64,000 nt of DNA. Source: JBNKHG01 sp050290225. Its GTDB lineage: Bacteria; Pseudomonadota; Gammaproteobacteria; Pseudomonadales; Cellvibrionaceae. The stretch's first letter is position 1. The number at the start of each line of letters is the position of its first letter. Where the stretch lies: NCBI GenBank assembly GCA_050290225.1, contig JBNKHG010000002.1, positions 1 through 64,000 of the forward strand. The letters run 5' to 3'. Shown piece after piece: positions 53,158 through 61,175 of this stretch. The position numbers were made by a program, and so were the translations under genes. The notes beneath the pieces were generated by a model, which saw only the letters and a list, made by a program, of their open reading frames with translations, searched no databases and was not told the origin of the DNA.

Positions 53158-55194
53158 ATGAACGCACATACGCAACCCAGCAGTCTTACCGGAGTACACC
53201 TCCATAACAGCGATAGCGATCGACGGCCAAAAGAGGCAGAATCCGCAGCGGAGAACCCACCCGTTATTGTTATCGGTAGCGGTCCCAGCGGTATGCGTTT
53301 TGTTCAGGAACTGCTAAATCGCAAACCCGAAGCCAGTGTTCATCTGTTCGGTAATGAACCCTATCAGCCCTATAACCGCGTGCAGTTATCACAACTGTTG
53401 GCCGGTGAAATCAACAGCACAGACATCGACATCCCCCTGCCGGTCTCAGCGGTCAACCCCCATTTCCGCTATACCATAGCCGCGATCGATACCATCGACC
53501 CCGCGCAAAAAACCGTGACCGATACCCTGGGCGAGCAATACCGTTACAGCCGGCTGATCGTTGCCACCGGCTCACGCCCGCACCTCCCCAATATTCCGGG
53601 TATCGAGCAACAGGGCGTCTACAGCTTTCGCAACTTGAAAGATACTGAATTTCTCTATGGCCGCGTCGCTCGAGCGCGCCATATCGTGGTTGTCGGCGGT
53701 GGCCTGCTGGGCCTGGAAGCCGCCCGCGCCCTTCTGAGGGCCAATACACGAGTGACGCTTGTACACCAGGGCAGCCACCTGATGAACCGCCAACTCGATC
53801 CCGCTGCTGCGGATCTGTTGACACAGAAAGTCGAAGCGCTGGGTATCCGTATCATTACCAACGCCGGCGTGCGGGAGATTCTCGGCGAAGGACGGATCAC
53901 AGGAATCAAAACCCGCGCCGGAGAAGTGATTCTGTGTGATACCGTGCTTCTCTGCACCGGCATCACGCCAAATACCAAACTGGCTCGCGACGCAGGCCTT
54001 GCAGTAACCCGTGGCATTGTCGTCGATGACAAGCTGCAAACATCCAACCCCGATATATATGCTATTGGCGAGTGTGGCGAACACCGTGGCCAGACCTACG
54101 GACTGGTTAAACCAGGACTGGAACAGGCCGCCGTGGCTGCCGACGTTATTACCCGGGGTTCCTCGCTCTACACCGGTTCGCTAACCGTTAGCCGATTAAA
54201 GGTCATGGGCGAACAGGTGTACAGCATGGGCGAGGTGGTAGAGCTGACACAGCGACCACTTCAATCAGAGTGGGTTTACACTGACCGCGCCCGAAACGTT
54301 TACCGAAAACTGGTTGTTCACAAGGGCAAGCTTATTGGCGCCCTCGGTATCGGGCCCTGGCAGGAGATAAATCGCGTACAGGAAGCTTTCGCCCAGGGTC
54401 GCCGACTGTGGCCCTGGCAACTTTGGCTGTTTCGTTTTAGTGGACGCCTCTGGTCTTCCGATGAAGGTAGGGACATTGCCAGTTGGCCGGCCAACGCCGT
54501 CGTTTGTCAATGTAACAATATTACTCACGGTCAACTGGCCGGGGCACTGGTGAATGGCTGTCGCTCGAGTGCTGAATTGCAGTCGCAAACCGGGGCCGGC
54601 ACCGTCTGCGGCTCCTGTAAACCACTGCTATCTGAACTGGTTGGCCAACAGGAACCCCGCGAAAAGGCACCCGGTTGGCCACTGCTTTGGTTATTCAGCA
54701 TGGCCGCTCTGGTGCTGGCGGGATTGACTGCGCTCTGGCCCGAAGCACAGACCTCCGCGAGTGTTATTGAGGCCAACTGGTTCGAGTCCATCTGGAACGA
54801 TAAATTCTGGAAACAGGTCAGCGGTTTTAGCCTGCTCGCCCTTTCGTTCCTGGGTTTGTTGATGTCGCTGCGCAAACACGCACAACTGGACTGGATGGGA
54901 AAGTTCAGCCATTGGCGGCTGTTCCATATTGGATTGGGTGTAATCTGCGCCGCCATTCTGATTTTTCATACCGGCTTTCACCTGGGCAGTAATCTCAACC
55001 GCTGGTTGATGCTGGATTTCCTCGCCATCCTCGGCCTGGGTGCCGTCGCTGGCGCCGTGATTGCCGCCAGCCACCGCTTCAATCCCATTCGAGCCCGACG
55101 GCTGCGAAAACACTGGCGCTGGTTCCACACGCTGGTGGCCTGGCCCTTGCCGGCACTGCTCGGCATGCACATCCTCAGCGTCTATTACTTTTAG
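53158..55194 (+). CDS. Flavoprotein / Bfd [2Fe-2S] / cytochrome-b membrane fusion oxidoreductase
   Basis: 678-residue three-part protein. Residues 35-430 are an FAD/NAD(P)H oxidoreductase like the first half of NirB or NasB (GSGPSG at 40-45, VVVGGGLLGLEAA near 178-190, DIYAIGECGE). A Bfd-like [2Fe-2S] motif follows: Cys450, Cys452, Cys484, Cys487. Instead of a sirohaem domain, the C-terminus has five membrane helices with histidines (WRLFHIGLGVICAAILIFHTGFHLG and WRWFHTLVAWPLPALLGMHI) that look like b-haem ligands. It would move electrons between NAD(P)H and the membrane or periplasm. The next gene encodes an 11-haem cytochrome, its likely partner. Direction and substrate are inferred. Confidence 0.87.
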   Translation: MNAHTQPSSLTGVHLHNSDSDRRPKEAESAAENPPVIVIGSGPSGMRFVQELLNRKPEASVHLFGNEPYQPYNRVQLSQLLAGEINSTDIDIPLPVSAVNPHFRYTIAAIDTIDPAQKTVTDTLGEQYRYSRLIVATGSRPHLPNIPGIEQQGVYSFRNLKDTEFLYGRVARARHIVVVGGGLLGLEAARALLRANTRVTLVHQGSHLMNRQLDPAAADLLTQKVEALGIRIITNAGVREILGEGRITGIKTRAGEVILCDTVLLCTGITPNTKLARDAGLAVTRGIVVDDKLQTSNPDIYAIGECGEHRGQTYGLVKPGLEQAAVAADVITRGSSLYTGSLTVSRLKVMGEQVYSMGEVVELTQRPLQSEWVYTDRARNVYRKLVVHKGKLIGALGIGPWQEINRVQEAFAQGRRLWPWQLWLFRFSGRLWSSDEGRDIASWPANAVVCQCNNITHGQLAGALVNGCRSSAELQSQTGAGTVCGSCKPLLSELVGQQEPREKAPGWPLLWLFSMAALVLAGLTALWPEAQTSASVIEANWFESIWNDKFWKQVSGFSLLALSFLGLLMSLRKHAQLDWMGKFSHWRLFHIGLGVICAAILIFHTGFHLGSNLNRWLMLDFLAILGLGAVAGAVIAASHRFNPIRARRLRKHWRWFHTLVAWPLPALLGMHILSVYYF

Positions 55195-55227
55195 CATCAT
55201 GTACTTTAAACAACAGGGTAGCCGGCA

Positions 55228-56664
55228 TTGAAGTCCCGTATTTGGTTTGTCTGGATATTTCTCACACTGGCAGTGGTCAGCTACTTCGGTTACACCCTGC
55301 TGTTCGCCGACGACAAACAGGCACTGGTGATCGGTGATGCCAGCCACGGACACTACCAGATCGAACTGGACTGTGGCGCTTGCCATACCGATGCCTTCGG
55401 TGGCAAGGAGATGCTGCAGGACGCCTGTCTCAACTGCCACCAACAGGAGCTGGTGCAGGCCCACGACTCCCATCCGAAAAAGAAGTTTAATGACCCGCGT
55501 AACGCCGACCGTCTCAAGATTCTGGACGCACGCTACTGCATCAGTTGTCATACCGGACATCAAAAGGAGCAGACACATCCCATGGGACTGACGATACCGG
55601 AGGACTACTGTTACCACTGTCACCGGGACATCGGCAGCGAGCGGGAAAGTCATCGCGACTTGTCATTTGACAGCTGTGCCAGCGCCGGTTGCCACAATTA
55701 CCACGATAACCGTGCCCTCTATGAAACCTTCCTGGTGGAAAATGCCGATCAGGCGTGGCTCGATGCCATCGCCCGTATCCCTGAAGCCAATAGTGCCGCC
55801 AAGGTCGACCCCGGCAAGCATCCGTCCAACCATCTGGCTTTCGAAGCGATTGCCAACGACCACCCCGACATCCACGAGCACTGGGCAGCCAGCAGCCACG
55901 CTGCCGCCGGCGTTAGCTGTGGTGGTTGTCACAGCAACGTTAAAGCCGAATGGATTGAAAAGCCCGGGGTCACCGAATGTGAGTCCTGTCACACACGCGA
56001 GACCGAAGGATTTCTCGCGGGTAAACACGGGATGCGCATAGCACAGGGTTTAAGCGCGGTGTCTCCGGCTGACTCCGAATTGCCGTTTAAACCCCTGGCC
56101 CAAAATGTTCAACATGGGTGCACCACCTGCCACGGCGCGCACTCATTTGACACACAGTACGCTGCGACTGACGCTTGTCTGACCTGCCACAACGACAAAC
56201 ATTCACAGGCATTTTACAGCTCACCTCACGGACATCTGGCACTGAGCGCGGCCCGGGGCGAAATACCCCGAGAGAAAGCCGTTACCTGTGCCAGTTGCCA
56301 TATGCCCCGCTTTGAAATCGGCAAAGATGGCACAGAAGTTGTAACAAAACGAACGGAGCGAAGGGGACGGAAGGAAGAGAAGAAGAGCGTAAAGAGAAAA
56401 GGCAGCGCTACAGAAGAAACAAGTACTTCAGTAGCGGACGCAAATCGCGAAGAGACAATCATGGTGCAACACAACCAGAACCTTGTTTTGCGACCCAATG
56501 AGAAAATGATTCGTCCCGTGTGCATGCAATGCCACAGTTTGGCGTTTTCCATTGACGCTTTGGCCGATCCCGCTCTGATTGACAACAACTTCAGCGACAG
56601 ACCCGCAAAACATGTTCCGTCCATTGACTGGGCGTTACAAAGAGATCAAGACAAAAACAATTAG
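55228..56664 (+). CDS. Membrane-anchored undecahaem cytochrome c
   Basis: 478-residue protein with an N-terminal membrane anchor (about residues 5-26) and 11 haem motifs: CXXCH at 49, 67, 104, 128, 231, 251, 298, 317, 354 and 432, and CX4CH (CASAGCH) at 150. There is no lipobox, so it is probably periplasmic on the inner membrane, unlike outer-membrane UndA. TTG is the only reasonable start (AGGGT upstream). Residues about 371-411 between haems 10 and 11 are a basic, low-complexity insert. It lies 33 bases after the flavoprotein. It may be an electron wire or a reductase for nitrite, hydroxylamine or another acceptor; no CXXCK haem is present. Confidence 0.88.
   Translation: MKSRIWFVWIFLTLAVVSYFGYTLLFADDKQALVIGDASHGHYQIELDCGACHTDAFGGKEMLQDACLNCHQQELVQAHDSHPKKKFNDPRNADRLKILDARYCISCHTGHQKEQTHPMGLTIPEDYCYHCHRDIGSERESHRDLSFDSCASAGCHNYHDNRALYETFLVENADQAWLDAIARIPEANSAAKVDPGKHPSNHLAFEAIANDHPDIHEHWAASSHAAAGVSCGGCHSNVKAEWIEKPGVTECESCHTRETEGFLAGKHGMRIAQGLSAVSPADSELPFKPLAQNVQHGCTTCHGAHSFDTQYAATDACLTCHNDKHSQAFYSSPHGHLALSAARGEIPREKAVTCASCHMPRFEIGKDGTEVVTKRTERRGRKEEKKSVKRKGSATEETSTSVADANREETIMVQHNQNLVLRPNEKMIRPVCMQCHSLAFSIDALADPALIDNNFSDRPAKHVPSIDWALQRDQDKNN
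56338..56460 (+). repeat. Low-complexity in-frame insert in the multihaem cytochrome gene
   Basis: About 120 purine-rich bases encode a Lys/Arg/Glu-rich then Thr/Ser-rich stretch unlike the rest of the protein. Inside it, CGCTACAGAAG (56406-56416) pairs with CTTCAGTAGCG (56426-56436) with one mismatch. It keeps the frame and ends where the conserved HNQNLVLRPNEKMIRPVCMQCH begins. It looks like a recent small palindromic insertion. Confidence 0.55.
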
Positions 56665-56704
56665 GCATTCCCGCAATTTTAACCGTGACCCTAAGGATGA
56701 AACT

Positions 56705-57274
56705 ATGAAAAAACTCATGATAACTTCGGCCCTTGCGGTTTCTGCGGCGGTATTGACCGGCTGTGGCGAACCTGCTGTAAAAGGGATAGAACCCAAAAAA
56801 TATACCGACTCACTGTTTGCAGTGATGAAGGCCGATCGTACCAATTACACCAAACTGGTGGTCAAGCGCTTGGGGCCGGCAGGGGCCGGCGTTGTCAAAC
56901 CCGACGAGCACTGGAAAGACTATGAAAACGGCACCCTGTTGCCCGCGCAGATGTTCCGTGCCGGCGCCGAAGCCGTGGCGGACATGACCGATGACTTCAG
57001 CTATTCCCTGCAGTCCATGTGGCCGATCAATAAACAGAATGCTCCCAAAACAGCGGTTGAAAAAACCGGACTCGAGTTTATCGCCGCCAATCCGGGGGAA
57101 AACTATTACGGCGAGGAGACCCTGGGTGACACCACCTATTTTACCGCCGTGTACCCCGATGTCGCTGTCTCCGACGCCTGCACCTCCTGTCACAACAAGC
57201 ACAAGGATTCGCCCAAATCCGACTTTAAACTCGGCGAAGTGATGGGGGGTGTGGTAATTCGTGTACCACTCTAA
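56705..57274 (+). CDS. DUF3365 (Tll0287-like) monohaem c lipoprotein
   Basis: 189-residue lipoprotein (lipobox LTGC near residues 17-20) of the DUF3365 family, with one haem motif CTSCH at residues 159-163 followed by NKHKDSPKSDFKLGEVMGGVVI, as in Tll0287. These proteins have a PAS-like fold and are thought to act as redox or small-ligand sensors or electron carriers. Start ATG 56705 has AAGGATG upstream. It lies 40 bases after the multihaem gene, and its stop overlaps the next start. Confidence 0.88.
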   Translation: MKKLMITSALAVSAAVLTGCGEPAVKGIEPKKYTDSLFAVMKADRTNYTKLVVKRLGPAGAGVVKPDEHWKDYENGTLLPAQMFRAGAEAVADMTDDFSYSLQSMWPINKQNAPKTAVEKTGLEFIAANPGENYYGEETLGDTTYFTAVYPDVAVSDACTSCHNKHKDSPKSDFKLGEVMGGVVIRVPL

Positions 57275-57605
57275 AGTCATCGCCTGTCTGGCAGCCCTGC
57301 TGACGCTAGCCTCGCTCGGGGGCTGCAGCCCGGAGGAAAACAAAGGGGCCATTGTCGGCCCCGGCGAACAGGTATACACCAAAAACTGCAAGGTTTGCCA
57401 TGCGCAGGGAATCAACGGCGCCCCCATACTCGGCAACACGAAAATGTGGGGGCCTCGCCTGGCGCGAGCCGAAGACATCTCGACACTGGTACAGCATGCC
57501 AGCGAAGGATTCGGGCTAATGCCAGCCAAGGGAGGCAACACTCAATTGACTGAGAAAGATATTACCGCGGCCGTCAATTATATGGTCGCCAAAGCAACCG
57601 AGTAA
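57261..57605 (+). CDS. Small c-type cytochrome lipoprotein (cytochrome c5-like)
   Basis: 114-residue cytochrome starting at GTG and overlapping the upstream stop by 14 bases. Lipobox LGGC (Cys22), haem motif CKVCH at residues 43-47 and an axial-Met candidate in GFGLMPAKGG. It is likely an electron shuttle tethered in the periplasm, between the multihaem or DUF3365 protein and a terminal partner. The translational overlap indicates co-expression. Confidence 0.88.
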   Translation: MYHSKVIACLAALLTLASLGGCSPEENKGAIVGPGEQVYTKNCKVCHAQGINGAPILGNTKMWGPRLARAEDISTLVQHASEGFGLMPAKGGNTQLTEKDITAAVNYMVAKATE

Positions 57606-57641
57606 CACTATCGGTACCATTAGCCATTAGGAGAAAACACT

Positions 57642-57995
57642 ATGTCTGTTTATGAAAAACTGGGCGGTGATGCCGCCGTCGACGCTGCCGTCGACATTTT
57701 CTACCGGAAGGTATTGAGCGATGACCGCATCAGTCATTTTTTCGATACCATCGATATGGATGCGCAGCACGCCAAGCAAAAAGCCTTTTTGAAAATGGCC
57801 TTTGGCGGCCCCAACAGCTACACCGGCAAGGATATGCGTGAAGCCCACAAGCATATGAATTTGACCGAAGAGCACTTTAACGCCGTGGCTGAAAATCTGA
57901 TTGCCTCCTTGCAGGAACTTGAGGTACCCCAGGAATATATTGACGAGGTTGTGGCCATTGCCTTGAGCGTAAAGGATGACGTTCTCAACGTGTAA
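57642..57995 (+). CDS. Group 1 truncated haemoglobin (TrHbN)
   Basis: 117-residue 2-on-2 globin. The N-terminus SVYEKLGGDAAVDAAVDIFY includes a B10-type Tyr21; the FGGPNSYTGKDMREAH segment gives the proximal His69. Such haemoglobins detoxify NO to nitrate with O2 and are often linked to nitrate assimilation in algae and cyanobacteria. It is 36 bases after the cytochrome and 14 before a ferredoxin-type reductase that could keep it reduced. Cytoplasmic. Confidence 0.92.
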   Translation: MSVYEKLGGDAAVDAAVDIFYRKVLSDDRISHFFDTIDMDAQHAKQKAFLKMAFGGPNSYTGKDMREAHKHMNLTEEHFNAVAENLIASLQELEVPQEYIDEVVAIALSVKDDVLNV

Positions 57996-58009
57996 GCCGC
58001 GGAGTGGAC

Positions 58010-58963
58010 ATGAGCTGTATCGAGTTTAAGGGCGAGCAACTGCCATTGACAGAGGGGGAGTCAGTCCTCGAAGTGCTGTTGCGGCATGGCCACGACATTC
58101 CCAACGGCTGTCGCTCAGGCGTTTGCCAGGCCTGTGTTATGAGTCTCGACAAAGGAGAGATTCCGGCCCAGGCCAGGCGCGGGCTCAGCGACGCGCAACA
58201 GGCCTTGAACCACTTTCTCAGCTGTCAGTGTCATCCGAGTGACGCCATTGGCGTGAGTGCGGTCTACGATTCCCGCAGCCTCAACGCCACCGTTATTGAG
58301 AAAACACAACTCAATGGTGATGTGTTGCGACTGCGGCTGGTGGCCGCGCTCGATTATAAAGCCGGGCAGTATGTCACTCTTTGGCGGGATCAGTCGCTCG
58401 CCCGCTGCTACTCTCTCGCCAGTCACCCCCTGGAAGACGACTTTCTGGAGTTTCATATCCGGCAGTTGCCAGGTGGCCGTTTTAGCCGTTGGGCAACCGA
58501 ACAACTCGCCGTGGGTGATCAACTACAACTACAGGGGCCTCTGGGCCACTGTATCTACACCGCCGACAGCCAACAGCCGCTGCTACTAGCCGCCATCGGC
58601 ACAGGGCTTGCACCTGTTTATGGTGTTCTCCGCGATGCCCTTATCAAGGGACACACAGGCCCTATCACCCTGCTTGTGGGCGCCCGGAAAAAAGGTGACT
58701 TTTACCTGGTTAATACGCTGAACGCGCTGGCGGAACAACATGGCAATCTGGATGTTCATCTGATTTCCCAGGATGAGCCCGACAGCGCGGGCCAGGGAGA
58801 TATCTACCTCTGCGCGAAACAACTGATTCCCAATCTGTCAGGCTATCGCGTTTTTATCGCCGGATCCGATTCTTTCGTCAACAAAATGCGAAAGCAGTGC
58901 TTTCTATCCGGCGCTGCCATGCCGAATATTTCGGTGGACCTTTTCCTTTCAGGCAACAGCTAA
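58010..58963 (+). CDS. [2Fe-2S] ferredoxin-FAD-NAD(P) oxidoreductase
   Basis: 317-residue electron-transfer protein. An N-terminal plant-type [2Fe-2S] domain has Cys34, Cys39, Cys42 and Cys72 (CRSGVCQACVMS...LSCQC), followed by an FNR-like FAD domain (RCYSLAS) and an NAD-binding domain (AAIGTGLAPVYGVL). This order resembles phenol- and toluene-monooxygenase reductases. Here the likely partner is the adjacent truncated haemoglobin, giving a two-protein flavohaemoglobin equivalent (inference). ATG 58010 has GGAG upstream; a GTG at 58004 is possible. Confidence 0.88.
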   Translation: MSCIEFKGEQLPLTEGESVLEVLLRHGHDIPNGCRSGVCQACVMSLDKGEIPAQARRGLSDAQQALNHFLSCQCHPSDAIGVSAVYDSRSLNATVIEKTQLNGDVLRLRLVAALDYKAGQYVTLWRDQSLARCYSLASHPLEDDFLEFHIRQLPGGRFSRWATEQLAVGDQLQLQGPLGHCIYTADSQQPLLLAAIGTGLAPVYGVLRDALIKGHTGPITLLVGARKKGDFYLVNTLNALAEQHGNLDVHLISQDEPDSAGQGDIYLCAKQLIPNLSGYRVFIAGSDSFVNKMRKQCFLSGAAMPNISVDLFLSGNS

Positions 58964-59048
58964 CAGGCATTTAGCACACTTTCCCTGCTGCCCAGTGATG
59001 CCGACAAGATTTCGTCCCTTTGAACTGCCGCGTCTATTCTCATTAGCA

Positions 59049-60299
59049 TCAAAATAAAATGTCGTCTTCAACCTCGACATCCACCAGCAGCACCTGCCGG
59101 GATGATAAAAACAGAACATAGGTCTTACACAAAACCTGACCACAGCGATCCCGATACGCATCGGAGACCACAATTTGGTCAGGCGACAACTCGCTAACAC
59201 CCAGCAACAGCGGGAAATAGGGTCGGTGTGCCCAATTGTGGCTGGCAAAGGCATCCACCACCTTAATTTGACCAAGCATCACCTCATAATTAGGTGAGAG
59301 CTGGTTGGCATGTTGGTCGCACAGATAGAACCGTATAACCCCTAAATCCCGCAACCGTTTACACTGGTAAGTCGACAGCGCGGGAATGGTCAGGTGCGGC
59401 GACAACCGAAAAAGGTCCGAGAGGTGACGTAAGAATGTTGACACCTGTTGACTGTGGGAGGCCGACTCATACAGACGCACTTTTTTGCGCTGTAGGTAGG
59501 ACTGCTTGAGTTCATAGGTTTGGGACACGCTGGCACTGCTGTCGAGCAGATGGGGTAATGCTGGCGCGTAGAGCCAGCCCTGCACCAGATCAGCTCCACA
59601 CTCGACCGCAAAATGGAATTCCCGCTCGTTCTCAACTCCTTCGCAAACAATACGGCTGCCTGCGCGCTTGGCGATGGCCGTGATTGACAAGACCACGTCG
59701 GCGGCCAACCCTCCCCTAACAGCGGTTTTAAACAGGGCCATATCCAACTTGATCAGGTCCGGCCCCAATTCGGCAATGCGATCCAACTGCGAAGCACCCG
59801 CGCCGAAGTCATCGATGGCCACTTTCACGCCATGGCGGTGGCAGCGGCTGACAAAACGCTTTAGATTATCGGGGTCACCATGATTCTCGGTAATCTCGAT
59901 AACCACTCGCTCCGGATCCATCCCCAGCTCATCAATCATTTCCAGTGTCGGTAGGGGGTCCTCTCCGCGGAGACGATCGATCCAATGAGGAGATATATTG
60001 AGGCTAATAAAACCCGCTTCGCGCTGATGGGCAAAAAGTGCAAGGGACTTGCGACGCAGATAACGATCCAGCTTTATCACTTCATCGATCGGGTGAGTAC
60101 GGCTGTTGAAAACCCCACCAGCGGAAACCACCTCGCCGCGCATGTTTTTGGTGCGCGCTAAAGCTTCATAGCCGCTGATGGAACCGGTAGTGATATCAAC
60201 GATGGGTTGAAAAAAGGGAAAGTAGTCGTCCAGGCGGATCCCAGTCATGGGTTGGCGAAAGCTGGGCGCCACCGCGGTAATGCTATCCACAATAACCAT
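59049..60299 (-). CDS. EAL-domain c-di-GMP phosphodiesterase
   Basis: 416-residue cytoplasmic protein. The EAL domain starts near residue 25 (FQPIVDITTGSISGYEALAR, EAL at 45-47), with VVIEITEN, AIDDFGAGASQLD, LIKLDMALFK and CEGVENE all intact, so it should be catalytically active on c-di-GMP. The last ~130 residues form an uncharacterised domain. ATG 60299 is chosen; a TTG at 60308 is possible. It lies 58 bases after the NIT-domain gene in the same direction, linking nitrate sensing to c-di-GMP and motility. Confidence 0.88.
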   Translation of the reverse strand: MVIVDSITAVAPSFRQPMTGIRLDDYFPFFQPIVDITTGSISGYEALARTKNMRGEVVSAGGVFNSRTHPIDEVIKLDRYLRRKSLALFAHQREAGFISLNISPHWIDRLRGEDPLPTLEMIDELGMDPERVVIEITENHGDPDNLKRFVSRCHRHGVKVAIDDFGAGASQLDRIAELGPDLIKLDMALFKTAVRGGLAADVVLSITAIAKRAGSRIVCEGVENEREFHFAVECGADLVQGWLYAPALPHLLDSSASVSQTYELKQSYLQRKKVRLYESASHSQQVSTFLRHLSDLFRLSPHLTIPALSTYQCKRLRDLGVIRFYLCDQHANQLSPNYEVMLGQIKVVDAFASHNWAHRPYFPLLLGVSELSPDQIVVSDAYRDRCGQVLCKTYVLFLSSRQVLLVDVEVEDDILF

Positions 60300-60357
60300 C
60301 CAAAGCAACGAAGGGACCGCGAATCCCGCAAGCCCGCGCTACGTTATGCATTGAGTA

Positions 60358-61173
60358 CTATCTTAATTGTTCGACAATCGCATCGTATTGTTCGTGCAGA
60401 CTATCCAACGCCGCTGATGCTATTTCAAAAAACTCCGAAACTCCGATACTCGGCTCGGCAATAATGATCTCTTGATTAATACATTCGAGCAGGCGGTCGC
60501 GCTTCTCTTTTTGCTCCGCGTTAGGGGGCATTTCACTCCAGGCGGCACGCGTTGTGTGCTCGATTTTCTGACATAGGTAATTGAGACGGATACGCGAAAC
60601 GGTATCGCAGTGTGCTGCCGCCACCACACCGGTGCCCATCGCACGCGCCTGGCCTATACACTCGGCCGCGGTCAGCAGCTCTCGCCAGGCAAAATGCAGG
60701 GGGCGGTCGTGGTGACTTTTCAGTAATAGCAGGTCGTGCTCCTGGGCCATATCGTCGATAAGGTAAAGAATGTTCTGAATCAACTTATTGTGTTGTATCA
60801 GATTATTATCCACGTCATGCTGATCGTAACGTCCCGATAGGCGCGCCCAGTGCTGAGTGATTCCCTGCCAACCGCTTTGGGCTTCCATCCAGGGGTCTAG
60901 AGAGGAGATCTCAGCAATGTTGCGGCTTACCTGATGCTGAACCTCGCGAATCTTTCCCTCCAGCTCCACACTGCCATTGAGGTAGCCGGTAGTAAGGCCT
61001 CGATGCTGTTGAATCGCGGAAAGAAACACGCGCAGTCGCTGCAACCAGGAAAGACCCAGCGCCTGGCGCTTGCAACGCTGCAACCGGCGATACCGTAAAG
61101 CCCATAGAATAAGCATTGCCAGGAACAGATTGAGGATGATTAAAAAGGGCATCATGTGGGTATAGGTCATCAT
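60358..61173 (-). CDS. NIT (nitrate/nitrite-sensing) domain membrane protein
   Basis: 271-residue protein with one N-terminal helix (about residues 8-26), a basic stop-transfer patch RYRRLQRCKR and an all-helical domain beginning LRVFLSAIQQHRGLTTGYLNG (49-67), the characteristic start of NIT domains. By the positive-inside rule the NIT domain faces the cytoplasm. It has no output domain. Its start lies two bases after the stop of the chemoreceptor gene, so it is translationally coupled and probably forms a sensor with it. Confidence 0.78.
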   Translation of the reverse strand: MMTYTHMMPFLIILNLFLAMLILWALRYRRLQRCKRQALGLSWLQRLRVFLSAIQQHRGLTTGYLNGSVELEGKIREVQHQVSRNIAEISSLDPWMEAQSGWQGITQHWARLSGRYDQHDVDNNLIQHNKLIQNILYLIDDMAQEHDLLLLKSHHDRPLHFAWRELLTAAECIGQARAMGTGVVAAAHCDTVSRIRLNYLCQKIEHTTRAAWSEMPPNAEQKEKRDRLLECINQEIIIAEPSIGVSEFFEIASAALDSLHEQYDAIVEQLR

Positions 61174-61175
61174 CT

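Noticed and set aside
53158..55194. Annotation as nitrite reductase large subunit NirB
   Set aside because: The sirohaem/[4Fe-4S] reductase domains are absent and a membrane domain replaces them.
54691..55653. 320-codon open frame antisense to the flavoprotein and cytochrome genes
   Set aside because: It overlaps two well-supported genes with haem and membrane motifs; its translation is not protein-like.
55228..56664. Annotation as outer-membrane UndA/MtrC-type metal reductase
   Set aside because: There is no lipobox and no MtrAB partner; the N-terminus is a membrane anchor.
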